A model generated the notes under the pieces. That model was not told where the DNA came from and did not search any database. It was given only the letters and a program-made list of their open reading frames with translations. The position numbers and the translations under genes are program-made. Of a DNA stretch of 24,726 nucleotides, positions 1 through 8,356 are shown piece after piece (positions within the stretch are counted from its first letter, which is position 1; each line of letters opens with the position of its first letter). Origin of the DNA: Candidatus Parvarchaeota archaeon UBA573 (GTDB lineage Archaea > Nanobdellota > Nanobdellia > Parvarchaeales > Parvarchaeaceae); NCBI GenBank assembly GCA_002502045.1, contig DAPE01000002.1, positions 1 to 24,726 on the forward strand, written 5' to 3'.

Positions 1-2
1 CA

Positions 3-680
3 AACGTTTTGAACACAGTTAATACCGGTGAAGCCCCTCAATTATCCTCAACATATGCAGAATACGATGATGGGGCTAATGTATTTTTAAATTACTATTC
101 AGGAGCAAGCGATAGCGGGTGGGTTATATCAGGTACAGCAGGACAGACTACTTCCGCCCCTTCAGGTTCACCATTTGGTACAGATGCATTATATGCATTA
201 AACTCAGGAGGAAATTATTTATACACAGTAGCAAGTGGCCAGTCTACTAACATGATAATTGAATATTATACTTACATTAATAGGTTAAATGATGTCTTCT
301 TTTTAGAAAATCCAAGTGGAGCAGGGCAGTTCGCAAGGCAAGGGGATAGCGGGGGCTGGTATGGAATAGCTGCGACGGCATCATGGACATCCTGGTCAAC
401 GGCACCAGACACAGGTTCATGGAGTGGAGAATGGGTTCTTTCAGGAGTTATGGTTGTAAATGGAGTTGCTACTCAATATCTTTCCACTACCCTTGGAAAT
501 TATGGAAGTGAACTGGGACAAAATCCTTCTAACACTTATACCGTTTCTAATAACGGTAATTATTTGGGGTTAGTAGGAGATAGCGCCAGTTCTGCTGATG
601 AATATTGGAATGGATTAATAATAAGAGCTTATCCTCCAAACGGCGTGATGCCTTCCGTGACTTTCGGCAGTGTGGCTTAA
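3..680 (+). CDS. C-terminal part of a secreted or surface lectin-like (DUF2341/LamG-type) protein, 5' truncated by window edge
   Basis: The reading frame is open to the left edge of the window, so this is the C-terminal portion of a larger gene; the TTG at position 9 is unlikely to be the true start. The protein is rich in Gly, Ser, Thr, Asn and aromatic residues and contains no membrane segment. Its end (EYWNGLIIRAYPPNGVMPSV, then TFGSVA) matches the ending I know from archaeal DUF2341-type surface proteins, which have a concanavalin-A-like beta-sandwich fold. A role in adhesion or carbohydrate binding on the cell surface is inferred. The next gene also encodes an exported protein in the same direction, which suggests a small cell-surface cluster. 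I am sure it is coding; the family call is moderate. Confidence 0.6.
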   Translation, partial: NVLNTVNTGEAPQLSSTYAEYDDGANVFLNYYSGASDSGWVISGTAGQTTSAPSGSPFGTDALYALNSGGNYLYTVASGQSTNMIIEYYTYINRLNDVFFLENPSGAGQFARQGDSGGWYGIAATASWTSWSTAPDTGSWSGEWVLSGVMVVNGVATQYLSTTLGNYGSELGQNPSNTYTVSNNGNYLGLVGDSASSADEYWNGLIIRAYPPNGVMPSVTFGSVA

Positions 681-755
681 TTTATTTACTAATTATCTAA
701 TTTGCTTTCAAACTTTAATATTTAGAATTCAACGCTTTTTTATTCTGTTTTATCT

Positions 756-770
756 CAGAAATATTTATAT
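756..770 (+). promoter_or_regulatory. BRE/TATA promoter of the pilin-like propeller gene
   Basis: A purine-rich BRE-like stretch (cagaaat) runs into a TATA box (tttatat, 764-770). Its centre lies 26 bases before the ATG at 793. This is the standard archaeal leaderless arrangement and supports 793 rather than the upstream GTG at 670 as the start. Confidence 0.6.
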
Positions 771-792
771 CCTTTACTTTCCATCCAATAAT

Positions 793-2262
793 ATGTCGTT
801 TAAAGCCTTAAACAATAGAGAAAAAGAAGAGTGTTCTTATATATATTCACACACAACTAAGCACTTAAATTTTGCAGTAAAAAGCAAAAGATCACAGTCA
901 GCCTTAGAGTATATGATGACTTATGGCTGGGCTATCCTAATCATAGTCATAGTTGCAGTAATATTATACAGCATGGGTATCTTCAACCCAAGTTCAAGCA
1001 TAACTTCTACTGTAACAGGGTTTAGTGATTTAGGTGCTGTTACTGCCAATTGTGTCCCTAATCAAGGGTTGTTTTTAGTTATTGGCGATTCGACTGGTTA
1101 TCCAATAGAGGTAATCCAGTTAAATGTAACTTATTCTGGTAGAGTTTTCACTATAAATGAGAGTTCAGTGATATTACCTGCTAAAAATAATGAATTTTTA
1201 GTGCCACAGGCTTGTTCTAATCTTGCAGGGTCGTCATATTCTGAAAAGGTAGTTATAAAATACTTGGAACCTTACCAGGCTTTGAAAGGGCCTTATATTT
1301 CAAGTGGTTATGTAAGTGGCAAGGCATCTTCTCCAGAATCCTATATTGTTGATGCGCTTACCTCAAATGGCTATGGTATACAGGTTGTTTCAGCCTTTTC
1401 TAATACAATTGTTAAATCTTTTGTATCTCCTAATCCTTATTTTGTCATGAAATCTCCGAATGGGAGTGATATTTTGTTTAGAAGTTCTTTAAATTCATTT
1501 TCAATTGTTGATATGTATAATTTTAATCAATTAGAAAATATAACAATTCCAAATGCAAATCAAGGAATCTACAGTCTTAATGGGAGTTACCTTTATTTAT
1601 TAAACGGCAGTGGAACCTCTTCTAATTTAATTACCTATAATCTTATTTCACATACTATTAATAAGATTATTCCAATTCCTACAAATTGTATTGCTACTTT
1701 AGGAATTTCAGAACAAGGTAATATCTACATATCAACAGAAACTGGTTGGTCCTCCTGCGGAACTAGCGATGAAAATGAGGTGGTAGTTGTATCTCCTTCT
1801 CAAGGAAAAATAATAAAAAATATTACAGGTTTTAGTTATCCTGTGTTTGTTAAGCGATTAAATGACACAATTTTATTAGGCAACTGGTTCAGTAATACTG
1901 TTTCTGTTATAAATACATCTACTAACAATTATATAACTAATATAACAACTGGTCCAAATCCTCAGGCTATTACCTATTATAATAGCTTAATTTATGTAAC
2001 AGTTGTTCATTCACCGAATTCTTCTCTTCTTATCATAAATCCTTTAAAAAATTATAAAGTTGTAAATAATATAACTTTACCAAATATATACGGTTTACAA
2101 GTGCCAGGTGTAGCTATAGCTTCAAATGGAAATATTTATATTTCGTATAGGAGCAGTCCAATTGGGCATCTATTGGAGTTATCACCTACATTTAAAGTGA
2201 TAGGAAATGTAACTTTGGGTAGTGGGCCTTATGAAGATATAAATGTAAATTTGGGCACTTAA
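793..2262 (+). CDS. Class III signal peptide (archaeal pilin-like) protein with YVTN-type beta-propeller
   Basis: The 489-residue protein has a short positively charged leader ending in KSKR. This is followed by SQSALEYMMTYGWAILIIVI, the hallmark of class III signal peptides cleaved by the archaeal prepilin peptidase (FlaK/PibD type). The hydrophobic helix after the cleavage site would build into a pilus-like filament or remain as a membrane anchor. The rest is extracellular, with many N-x-S/T sites and repeating units such as NTVSVINTSTNNYITNITTG, typical of YVTN/NHL-like beta-propeller blades. The longer frame from GTG 670 would put 41 hydrophobic residues before the leader and is rejected because a TATA box at 764-770 fits a start at 793. 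The likely job is surface attachment or sensing. Function beyond that cannot be read. Confidence 0.75.
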   Translation: MSFKALNNREKEECSYIYSHTTKHLNFAVKSKRSQSALEYMMTYGWAILIIVIVAVILYSMGIFNPSSSITSTVTGFSDLGAVTANCVPNQGLFLVIGDSTGYPIEVIQLNVTYSGRVFTINESSVILPAKNNEFLVPQACSNLAGSSYSEKVVIKYLEPYQALKGPYISSGYVSGKASSPESYIVDALTSNGYGIQVVSAFSNTIVKSFVSPNPYFVMKSPNGSDILFRSSLNSFSIVDMYNFNQLENITIPNANQGIYSLNGSYLYLLNGSGTSSNLITYNLISHTINKIIPIPTNCIATLGISEQGNIYISTETGWSSCGTSDENEVVVVSPSQGKIIKNITGFSYPVFVKRLNDTILLGNWFSNTVSVINTSTNNYITNITTGPNPQAITYYNSLIYVTVVHSPNSSLLIINPLKNYKVVNNITLPNIYGLQVPGVAIASNGNIYISYRSSPIGHLLELSPTFKVIGNVTLGSGPYEDINVNLGT

Positions 2263-2291
2263 GCTTACAGTTTTTCTAACTGAATATCTAA

Positions 2292-2579
2292 TCAATCAAA
2301 ATTTCCTGCTTTTTTGCTTTCTTCTATAAGCTTTTTTTGCTGTTCATCATCTTTTTTAAAACCTTCTTGCTGCAGCTTTTCTCTTCGGTTATCACTCATC
2401 TTTCCAAATAAGTTACACCAGTCTCTACCAGAAACGACTAAATTAAATTTAACTAGAGAAGGGTGCGCACATTTTCCCCTTTCTAATAAATCTGCATTGA
2501 TTGAATCATTTGGTATAAAATACTTACAAAGCAGACAATTTTCATCTTGCCACGTTATATGTTTATTTTTTTCTTCCAT
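2292..2579 (-). CDS. Small four-cysteine protein, unknown function
   Basis: This 95-residue acidic and basic protein has four cysteines in its first 55 residues: CLLC, then CAHP, then WCNLF. The spacing (C-x2-C, about 18 residues, C, about 17 residues, C) suggests a zinc knuckle or small iron-sulfur site. The C-terminal 35 residues are charged and probably helical. It starts one base after the stop of the 137-residue gene (2581-2994), so the two should be co-transcribed. I do not recognise a named family. Confidence 0.6.
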   Translation of the reverse strand: MEEKNKHITWQDENCLLCKYFIPNDSINADLLERGKCAHPSLVKFNLVVSGRDWCNLFGKMSDNRREKLQQEGFKKDDEQQKKLIEESKKAGNFD

Positions 2580-2580
2580 T

Positions 2581-2994
2581 TTATTCGTAATACGTTATTT
2601 TTACTTTATTTCCTATTTCTGGGTTTTTACTTATTTCGTTTATCGTGGTTTTTATTATCTCAAATAAGCTATTCTCATGTTTACTTTTATTAACTGAATA
2701 TAAACTTCCATAAAGTTGTCTAGCCATTTCATCCTTATATCTAAATTTACCTAATTTTTGTTCAAAAGCTAGTTCAAATTTAAAACCAACGTATATTTTT
2801 GGCTCAAGGAAACCTCTTTTAACTTCATATTCAACGCCTTCCTTTATAGGAACGAATTTACCTTCAATGTATTCTTTTGAGCAGGAGTTATCCTTTACTG
2901 TTTTAATTTTATAGCCTAGATCAGAAAGTGTGTTGCTCAGTGCTTTTTCTAGCTCACTTGTTTTTACTGGCTCAGAAAACTCAGCTAATATCAT
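2581..2994 (-). CDS. Hypothetical protein, first gene of a two-gene operon
   Basis: This 137-residue soluble protein has no signal peptide or membrane segment. It shows an N-terminal alpha/beta-like pattern (SELEKALSNTLSDLGYKIKT) and a charged middle with alternating strands (EYEVKRGFLEPKIYVGFKFE), which looks like a small mixed fold, but I do not recognise it. A TATA-like stretch on the minus strand at 3011-3023 lies about 25 bases before the ATG, which supports leaderless transcription from here. The four-cysteine protein follows with a one-base gap, so the pair probably works together. Confidence 0.6.
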   Translation of the reverse strand: MILAEFSEPVKTSELEKALSNTLSDLGYKIKTVKDNSCSKEYIEGKFVPIKEGVEYEVKRGFLEPKIYVGFKFELAFEQKLGKFRYKDEMARQLYGSLYSVNKSKHENSLFEIIKTTINEISKNPEIGNKVKITYYE

Positions 2995-3030
2995 TTTAGT
3001 ATATAAATATTAATAATATTTAAGTCTTTA

Positions 3031-3912
3031 TTAAATTCTAAGCAAAGCCCTAAAAATCAGATAGGATTTTAATAAATTTTTGAATCTGCTCAAACCTAAG
3101 TGGCTGTTTTTTGGAGTGAGTTTATTTATAATATCCATATCCTTTTGGTTTATCTTAAAACTAGTTACAGCTATGTTCTCTAACATATGGTTTTGGTTGC
3201 TGGCTTTTGTTAAAGGTATTACAATATCTTTTTGTATAAGCCATCTTAAAAGCATCTGTCCCGCCGTCTTGTTGTATTTTTCGCCTAATTCATTTAAGCT
3301 TTTGATTATGTTGTTGTATCTTTCCTTAAAAATAGCCCCATGTGAAAATGGGCTGTAAGCTAAAAGTGTAATCTTCTGTTTTTTCATGTAATCTATTAAA
3401 TCAATTTCAGGTATTCTTTCTATCAAGTTATATTCAACTTGGTTTGAAACTATTTCATATTTTGACATGGCAGCTTGTGCATTCTTAAGTTCTTTTTCAT
3501 TGAAGTTACTTACTCCTATATACCTTACCTTGCCGTCGTAAACAAGTTTTTCCATGGCTCTCATTGTTTCTTTTATATTTATCCCAGGATTGGGCCAATG
3601 TAGCTGGTAAAGGTCGATCTGTTTTACATCTAGGTTTTTAAGACTTCTTTCACAGGCCTTAACAACTGCATCATATCTAAAGTGTGTAGCCCAAACTTTT
3701 GTAGCTATAAAAATATTTTCTTTTCCTTTTATTATGCCTCCTACAATTTTTTCTGTTCCGTATACTTCAGCAGTATCGATCAGGTTTACTCCCTTTTTTA
3801 TTGCAAGATTTATTGCTTTTCCATTTTCTGTTAAATCACTGCTTAAATTCCATGTCCCTATACCTATAGCAGACAGCCTTTCTTTTGTGTTTCCTAGTTT
3901 TTTGTATTCCAT
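3031..3912 (-). CDS. Aldo/keto reductase family oxidoreductase
   Basis: The 293-residue protein has the aldo/keto reductase TIM-barrel pattern. The catalytic tetrad is visible: Asp46 and Tyr51 in NLIDTAEVYG, Lys72 in ATKVW, and His105 in YQLHWPNPG. The strand GKVRYIGVSNF and the segment VSNQVEYNLIER are further family markers. It should reduce carbonyls with NAD(P)H in the cytosol; the substrate cannot be told from sequence. The C-terminus is slightly short for the family but contains the cofactor-binding loop region (VIPLTKASNQNHMLENI). It stands alone between small unknown genes and the DsrE-like gene. Confidence 0.9.
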   Translation of the reverse strand: MEYKKLGNTKERLSAIGIGTWNLSSDLTENGKAINLAIKKGVNLIDTAEVYGTEKIVGGIIKGKENIFIATKVWATHFRYDAVVKACERSLKNLDVKQIDLYQLHWPNPGINIKETMRAMEKLVYDGKVRYIGVSNFNEKELKNAQAAMSKYEIVSNQVEYNLIERIPEIDLIDYMKKQKITLLAYSPFSHGAIFKERYNNIIKSLNELGEKYNKTAGQMLLRWLIQKDIVIPLTKASNQNHMLENIAVTSFKINQKDMDIINKLTPKNSHLGLSRFKNLLKSYLIFRALLRI

Positions 3913-4220
3913 TTAATTCTTTATTAAAAAAGCATTTTTGTACTCATTTGGTTTTATTAAATAAAGGTCGTTTAGTGCTTATATCAAGTTTCTTCCTTTC
4001 TTTGCAAGCTCATTTCCTAAGCCCATTTCATGCCTCTTATAAGGAAAAGCAGACATTCCATATAAATTAGCAGATAACAAATCTAAAGGATATCTGATAA
4101 AAATATAGAAATGAATGGTATCCTGCAATAAAACTTAATAACGTTTCATAAGATTTAATTAGTTTGTAAAAATTTTAAATATATACAAAAATGTTTGAGT
4201 TAAACTAAAAACCTTTTTGT
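3913..4220. other. Intergenic region, no gene seen
   Basis: This 308-base AT-rich gap lies between the start of the aldo/keto reductase gene and the end of the DsrE-like gene, both on the minus strand. Short open frames on the plus strand have no start context or protein-like composition. A weak stem (tttcct with aggaaa, near 4013-4045) is all the structure I noticed. It probably holds only the reductase promoter. Confidence 0.4.
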
Positions 4221-4541
4221 TTAAACGGTTATAACCGAAAAACCTTCTTCTATGGCTTTTGACATATATTCTCCGGCAGGAAGTAATTCCATGTGATCTT
4301 TGAATTTGTCTTCAAGTTTGTTCTGTTGCGCTATAAATATACAGGCCTTAGGTTTTATTGCTTCCTTAGCTTTGTCAATGTTTTCAATAAGATCTTCATG
4401 TTCTGCTATAAAATTCTCAGCAGGACCAAATATAAGGAATCTTACATCATCTCCTTTGTCTTTTCTTCTGGAAGCGAAGTTAATCGCCATATTTATCTTT
4501 CCTGCGTCTGCGCTTATAACGAAAAAGAACATTTTTGCCAT
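4221..4541 (-). CDS. DsrE-like family protein
   Basis: The 106-residue protein has the DsrE/TusD-like alpha/beta pattern. It starts with the hydrophobic strand MFFFVISADAGKINMAINFA, then DVRFLIFGPAE, then an acidic helix (HEDLIENIDKAKEA), then KACIFIAQQNK and a final SVITV strand. The single Cys in ACIFIAQ occupies the area where sulfur-carrier members have theirs, but whether it carries sulfur is uncertain. A minus-strand TATA-like element (4564-4573) sits about 27 bases before the ATG, supporting this start. Related stand-alone proteins are common in archaea with unclear roles in sulfur transfer or peroxiredoxin-like chemistry. Confidence 0.65.
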   Translation of the reverse strand: MAKMFFFVISADAGKINMAINFASRRKDKGDDVRFLIFGPAENFIAEHEDLIENIDKAKEAIKPKACIFIAQQNKLEDKFKDHMELLPAGEYMSKAIEEGFSVITV

Positions 4542-4601
4542 TCTCTCTTATGGTTTGTATTCCTTAAATATGTTCTCATCAGATTGTCTTTTTACAATAA
4601 G

Positions 4602-5381
4602 TTAATTCATCTTGCTTTTTATTATCCTTGAAAGCTTTTCGGAGAATTCTTCACCATTGTTCTTCAACTTCAAAATTTTTACTTTTTTGTTTGATAGTTT
4701 TATATCAAAGGATTTGCCCTGATTAAGGTCGCTTATAGCTATGCCATCATAGCTAAGTACCCCTCTTCCTTTTTCTATTTCAACGTGTAATTTCTCGTCT
4801 TTTCTTAATATAACGGAATTGGTAAGAGGATTCTCTATTGATAGAAAAGTAAGACATAGCACGTTTTTATCCATTATAATAGGGCCGCCTGCCGTTCTAT
4901 TATATGCAGTAGATCCTATCGCACTTGTTACCAAAAACCCATCCCCGCTTAGAGTGTATTCATAAAGTCTGCTTCTTCTTCCCTTTTCGTCATAATAAAG
5001 TTTAAAATAAACCTCTTGCTGTATGTTTTTTAAAAGAACTTCATTTACTCCGTAATACTTGATTTTCTTATAGTCAACTTCTACTTTTCTTCCCAGTTCT
5101 TCTATCTTGTAATTTTTTGACAGTAGACTTTTAATTATAAAGTCAATGTCATTAAGATCGACGTCTGCATAATACCCTGTACTGTTCTTTTCTGCGCTCC
5201 TTATTGGAAGTATGGGCCCGTCAAATTCATTTGCTGCCTTTATGAAAGTACCGTCTCCACCAACGGCAAGGCATATTTCTGCGTCATCTGAAACGTCAAA
5301 TTTGCTGTAAAGCTTTTTGAGTTCTGGGTAGTTCTTCTTTGAGATTATCTTTATTTTCATTTTAATTAATGCAAGTCTCAC
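4602..5381 (-). CDS. nadK: NAD kinase
   Basis: This enzyme phosphorylates NAD to NADP. The 259-residue frame contains the GGDGT motif (residues 41-45, in LAVGGDGTFI), the NE pair (Asn113-Glu114) and the GSTAY motif followed by GGPI (156-167), all at normal spacing, so it should be active. The frame begins with GTG overlapping the stop of the upstream NAD synthetase fragment (GTGA). An ATG seven codons later (5358-5360) is an equally good start that gives a more typical N-terminus (MKIKIISKK). It is the last gene of a minus-strand NAD cluster and the only intact one of its two NAD kinases. Confidence 0.92.
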   Translation of the reverse strand: MRLALIKMKIKIISKKNYPELKKLYSKFDVSDDAEICLAVGGDGTFIKAANEFDGPILPIRSAEKNSTGYYADVDLNDIDFIIKSLLSKNYKIEELGRKVEVDYKKIKYYGVNEVLLKNIQQEVYFKLYYDEKGRRSRLYEYTLSGDGFLVTSAIGSTAYNRTAGGPIIMDKNVLCLTFLSIENPLTNSVILRKDEKLHVEIEKGRGVLSYDGIAISDLNQGKSFDIKLSNKKVKILKLKNNGEEFSEKLSRIIKSKMN

Positions 5382-5964
5382 TTAAAATATCTTACAGGTG
5401 GGGAGGGCGGTAACCTGTTTTTGTGTTCATTTCTATGCATCATATCAATTATCCTAATTACTTTCTTTTTTTCTATTCCTGCTATTTTTGTGATCATTTC
5501 CTTGTTTCTTATGTTCTTTTCATTAATTGAATAAAGTACCTTGTCTATATCTTCGTAACGTAGGTCAAGTTCATTTTCAGCCGTTTGTCCCTTCCATAAC
5601 CCTGGAGATGGCGTCTTTTCTGCTATTTTTGTGAATATCTTCATTTTTTGGTCTTTTCCGAGCCAAAGCAGTATCTGCCTAAGCTGCGTTTTATATAGGT
5701 GTTCAGGTACATTTATATCAACCCCCCATCTCCGTATTTTGTGTAATACCCCAAGGCATGCTCGCTTCTGTCATCCGTTCCTGCAACTATGGCATTTGAT
5801 TCATTTGCTTCTTTGTATAGCAGTAGCATTCTTAGCCTTGCTTTTATATTTGCCCTTGCAATTCTGTTTTTTTCTTCCTTTAATTCAGGGTTCGCTTCTT
5901 CTACAGCTTTCATTATAGGAGAAATATCTATCTTCTTGGTTTTTATGCCAATTGCCGTTTGCAA
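5378..5964 (-). pseudogene. nadE: NAD synthetase remnant (NadE), frameshifted and lacking its N-terminal ATP-binding part
   Basis: Two frames join into one NadE-like protein. The upstream piece (5713-5964) carries NIKARLRMLLLY, AGTDDRSEHALGYYTKYGDG and RIARANI. The downstream piece carries an LYKTQLRQ strand and PSPGLWKGQTAENEL, all NAD synthetase landmarks. The frame breaks at a run of six C (plus strand 5722-5727); one more G on the coding strand would restore GDGGVDIN. The first 80 or so residues, including the SGGxDS pyrophosphatase motif, are absent. Instead the frame emerges from inside the end of the second NAD kinase gene. It overlaps the intact NAD kinase start by four bases. The single-base slip could be a sequencing error in a homopolymer; the missing N-terminus is harder to explain without a deletion or a misjoined assembly. 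Confidence 0.75.
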
Positions 5965-6559
5965 TTATCGGCCCGTTTCGCTGCATTGATGATAAAGGGG
6001 TTAATTCTATTATATCAGCATCATTCAGCACTATCGGCCCGCCTGAAGAAGATGCGTAGCCTGTAGATCCTGTCGGTGTCGAAACGATTATGCCATCTCC
6101 CTCATCATTGAACATTTTATTGCTGTCAATGTAAAGCGAATAAGAAATAACGGATGCACTCTGGTTTGCACTTATGACAACTTCATTTAATACTGGCGGC
6201 AGCGGTTTATCATCAACAAATGCCTCCAGCCTGTTTCTTCTTTCTATGCTATACTCTCCATTTTTTATCATGCTGAAAAGCCTTTTGAAATCCTCCAGTG
6301 TTATCTCAGGAAGAAATTCATTTTCATATATTGAAACACCTAATACTGGAATGTCAGATTTCATATTTCTGAATGTCCTAAGTACATTGAAGCTGCTTCC
6401 AAATGCTATGACAATGTCAAATCCATTAATCTCTTCAATTTTCTTTTCTTTTTTTTCAACAGAGAACTCAACTTTTTTATCTTTAAGAAATTTCAGAAGA
6501 GATGGCAGGAGTTTTTTGCTTTCTCTATCAGAATAATCTATTGAAACATAAATCTTCAT
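5885..6559 (-). CDS. Second NAD-kinase-like protein, C-terminally truncated and with a degenerate GGDGT motif
   Basis: The 224-residue frame has the ATP-NAD kinase fold signature: NE pair (VLNEVVIS, 130-131 region), STPTGSTGYASSSGGPIV (GSTGY at 164-168) and the following IIELTPL strand. At the place of the catalytic GGDGT the sequence is FGSSF (53-57), so the metal/phosphate-binding Asp is missing. After about residue 200 (GPIIANG) the kinase pattern stops and the remaining residues (from WHKNQ onward) are not kinase-like. Here the frame runs into the NadE remnant in another reading frame. About 50-60 residues of the normal C-terminus are lacking. It may be an inactive paralogue, a regulatory partner of the intact kinase, or a decaying gene. 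Confidence 0.7.
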   Translation of the reverse strand: MKIYVSIDYSDRESKKLLPSLLKFLKDKKVEFSVEKKEKKIEEINGFDIVIAFGSSFNVLRTFRNMKSDIPVLGVSIYENEFLPEITLEDFKRLFSMIKNGEYSIERRNRLEAFVDDKPLPPVLNEVVISANQSASVISYSLYIDSNKMFNDEGDGIIVSTPTGSTGYASSSGGPIVLNDADIIELTPLSSMQRNGPIIANGNWHKNQEDRYFSYNESCRRSEP

Positions 6560-6611
6560 ATCTTTCCCTTATCTAAGTATAGAAAAACAATGTATATATA
6601 TTCTATCTGAG

Positions 6612-6968
6612 TCAGAGGCCTAACCTATTGTCTATTTCTTCTATGTAGGTTATGCCATTTTTATTTAAAGAATTACTGTAATCCAATAACTTTAAACCCA
6701 TCCCGCAAAGAAAGCTTTTGAGTTTTGACATTTTTTGTTCTCCAGTTCTGTCATTGTCATAAAGCGCTATCACTTTATTTCTATGGTAAAGAAGCACTTC
6801 ATTGTATATTTTGTTTTCATCTTTGTAAGAAACCTGAAGTATTGCATAATCGGATATGCCCGCCTTTCTAAGCGCTTCTTTGTCTCTCTTGCCTTCAACC
6901 AGTATCACAGAATCATGCGATTCTTCTTTTATAGAATCTATTACTTCTGCTAATCCTTGTTTTACCAC
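6612..6968 (-). CDS. Small Toprim-domain protein
   Basis: The 118-residue protein is essentially a lone Toprim domain. The conserved Glu lies in VILVEGKRDKEALRKAG (residues 22-38) and the acidic DxD motif in VIALYDNDRTGE (about 66-77). Such domains coordinate Mg2+ in primases, topoisomerases and RNase M5-type nucleases. Stand-alone archaeal versions of this size are common and mostly uncharacterised. The start is GTG, supported by a TATA-like minus-strand element (about 6986-6995) roughly 22 bases upstream. It lies 52 bases before the second NAD kinase gene and may be the first gene of that transcript. Confidence 0.8.
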   Translation of the reverse strand: MVKQGLAEVIDSIKEESHDSVILVEGKRDKEALRKAGISDYAILQVSYKDENKIYNEVLLYHRNKVIALYDNDRTGEQKMSKLKSFLCGMGLKLLDYSNSLNKNGITYIEEIDNRLGL

Positions 6969-7209
6969 AGTTTTTACTGAAAAGTATAATATAAAATGCC
7001 TTTTATTCGTATTACCTTTGTATTACTTTCTCTGTCAATTCAGACTTTAACTTTTTAGCAGTATATCCTTATCCTTAGCTTCGATATAGCAACATACTCT
7101 AACTCTTCCATATTTTACAGGACCATATGTCAGATGCTTATATTTTAGGCATTTATTGGATAAAATCAAGGGTTAAAAGCTATTTCTTTACATAGCGCTT
7201 ATCAAAGGT

Positions 7210-8307
7210 ATGCAGGGCCTTAATACGAAAAGGAATTTTTCGATAGATGAGATTGCATTTAAAGTTGAGGATTTGTTACTTACCAGTCCATTAAGGATAG
7301 CCAATGAAAACTATTCCACAGCAAAAACTGTTTTTGTAAGGATAAAATCAAAGGGTTTTGAAGGTATAGGGGAAGCAGCACCGGATAAAGAAGTAACACA
7401 TGAAGATTTCCATTCAGTTTCTAGTTTCATAGAAAAAGCAGAATCAAAATTAAAAGGCATAGACGCTTTCGATGTGCAGGGAATAAACAGAGCAATGGAT
7501 GAAATCTCAAAAAGGGACAATTCTGCAAAGGCAGGAATAGACATTGCATTGTACGATTTAATGGGGAAGATATTGAAGAAGAGAGCAGTATCCCTTCTTG
7601 GCGGAAAAGGAAACAGCAGGCAGATTTCAATGACAATAGGCATAGAAAATGAAAGGCTTTCAATCAGGCATGCGAAGCTTTACAAAAGGCAGGGTTTTAA
7701 GGTCATAAAGGTAAAGGTTGGCCTTGATCTAGATAACGATATAAAAAGGATACAAAGGATAAGAGAGGAAGTAGGCAATTCAATCAAAATAGTAGTTGAT
7801 GCTAATCAGGGGTATACTTTAAGAGAAGCACAGCTTTTTCTTTCCAAGATAGAGGCCTTTAATATCAGTTTCCTGGAACAGCCTGTAAAATTCTCTGATT
7901 TTTATGCATTGAAAAGATTGAAGGAAAGCAGCAGCATACCTATAATGGCTGACGAATCAATGAAAAGCATTGAAGACTTTAGGAAGCTTAACTCTATGGA
8001 TGCAGTTTCAATGATTAATATAAAGATTATGAAAGTAGGGGGCATAACAAAGGCTATCCAGATAGCTAAGGAATCTATGTCAAAAAACATAGGGATTATG
8101 GTTGGTTGCATGGAAGAAAGCAGGGTCGGAATAGCTGCAGGCATGCATCTTGACCTTTCAATAAAAGATATTGGCTTTGCAGATTTAGATGCGCATATAA
8201 CACACAGAAATAAGTTTGTTTACGGAGGATTAAAAACTAGTAACGGTAAAAATATAATAAGCAATGGAAACGGTTTAGGATTAAAGTTCAAAAAAAGTAT
8301 TTTTTAA
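7210..8307 (+). CDS. Enolase-superfamily enzyme, probable dipeptide (L-Ala-D/L-Glu type) epimerase
   Basis: The 365-residue protein matches the mandelate racemase/muconate lactonizing branch. It has an N-terminal capping domain, then the KxK of strand two (Lys167, Lys169 in KVIKVKVG). The three metal ligands are Asp197 (VVDANQG), Glu223 (FLEQPV) and Asp248 (MADES), and the opposite-face lysine is in NIKIMKVGG (Lys272/Lys275). The segment GCMEESRVGIAAGMHL and the final FADLDAH resemble the dipeptide epimerase group, which epimerises L-Ala-Glu or related dipeptides. The substrate is not certain from sequence. Length and motifs are complete. It stands alone on the plus strand, divergent from the Toprim gene. 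Confidence 0.85.
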   Translation: MQGLNTKRNFSIDEIAFKVEDLLLTSPLRIANENYSTAKTVFVRIKSKGFEGIGEAAPDKEVTHEDFHSVSSFIEKAESKLKGIDAFDVQGINRAMDEISKRDNSAKAGIDIALYDLMGKILKKRAVSLLGGKGNSRQISMTIGIENERLSIRHAKLYKRQGFKVIKVKVGLDLDNDIKRIQRIREEVGNSIKIVVDANQGYTLREAQLFLSKIEAFNISFLEQPVKFSDFYALKRLKESSSIPIMADESMKSIEDFRKLNSMDAVSMINIKIMKVGGITKAIQIAKESMSKNIGIMVGCMEESRVGIAAGMHLDLSIKDIGFADLDAHITHRNKFVYGGLKTSNGKNIISNGNGLGLKFKKSIF

Positions 8308-8356
8308 TCCAGAGATATAATTAACTTTAAATACTATTCCGTAGCATATCATATAA

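Noticed and set aside
670..792. GTG-initiated 41-codon extension of the pilin-like gene
   Set aside because: It overlaps the upstream gene and would bury the class III signal peptide; a TATA box at 764-770 fits a start at 793.
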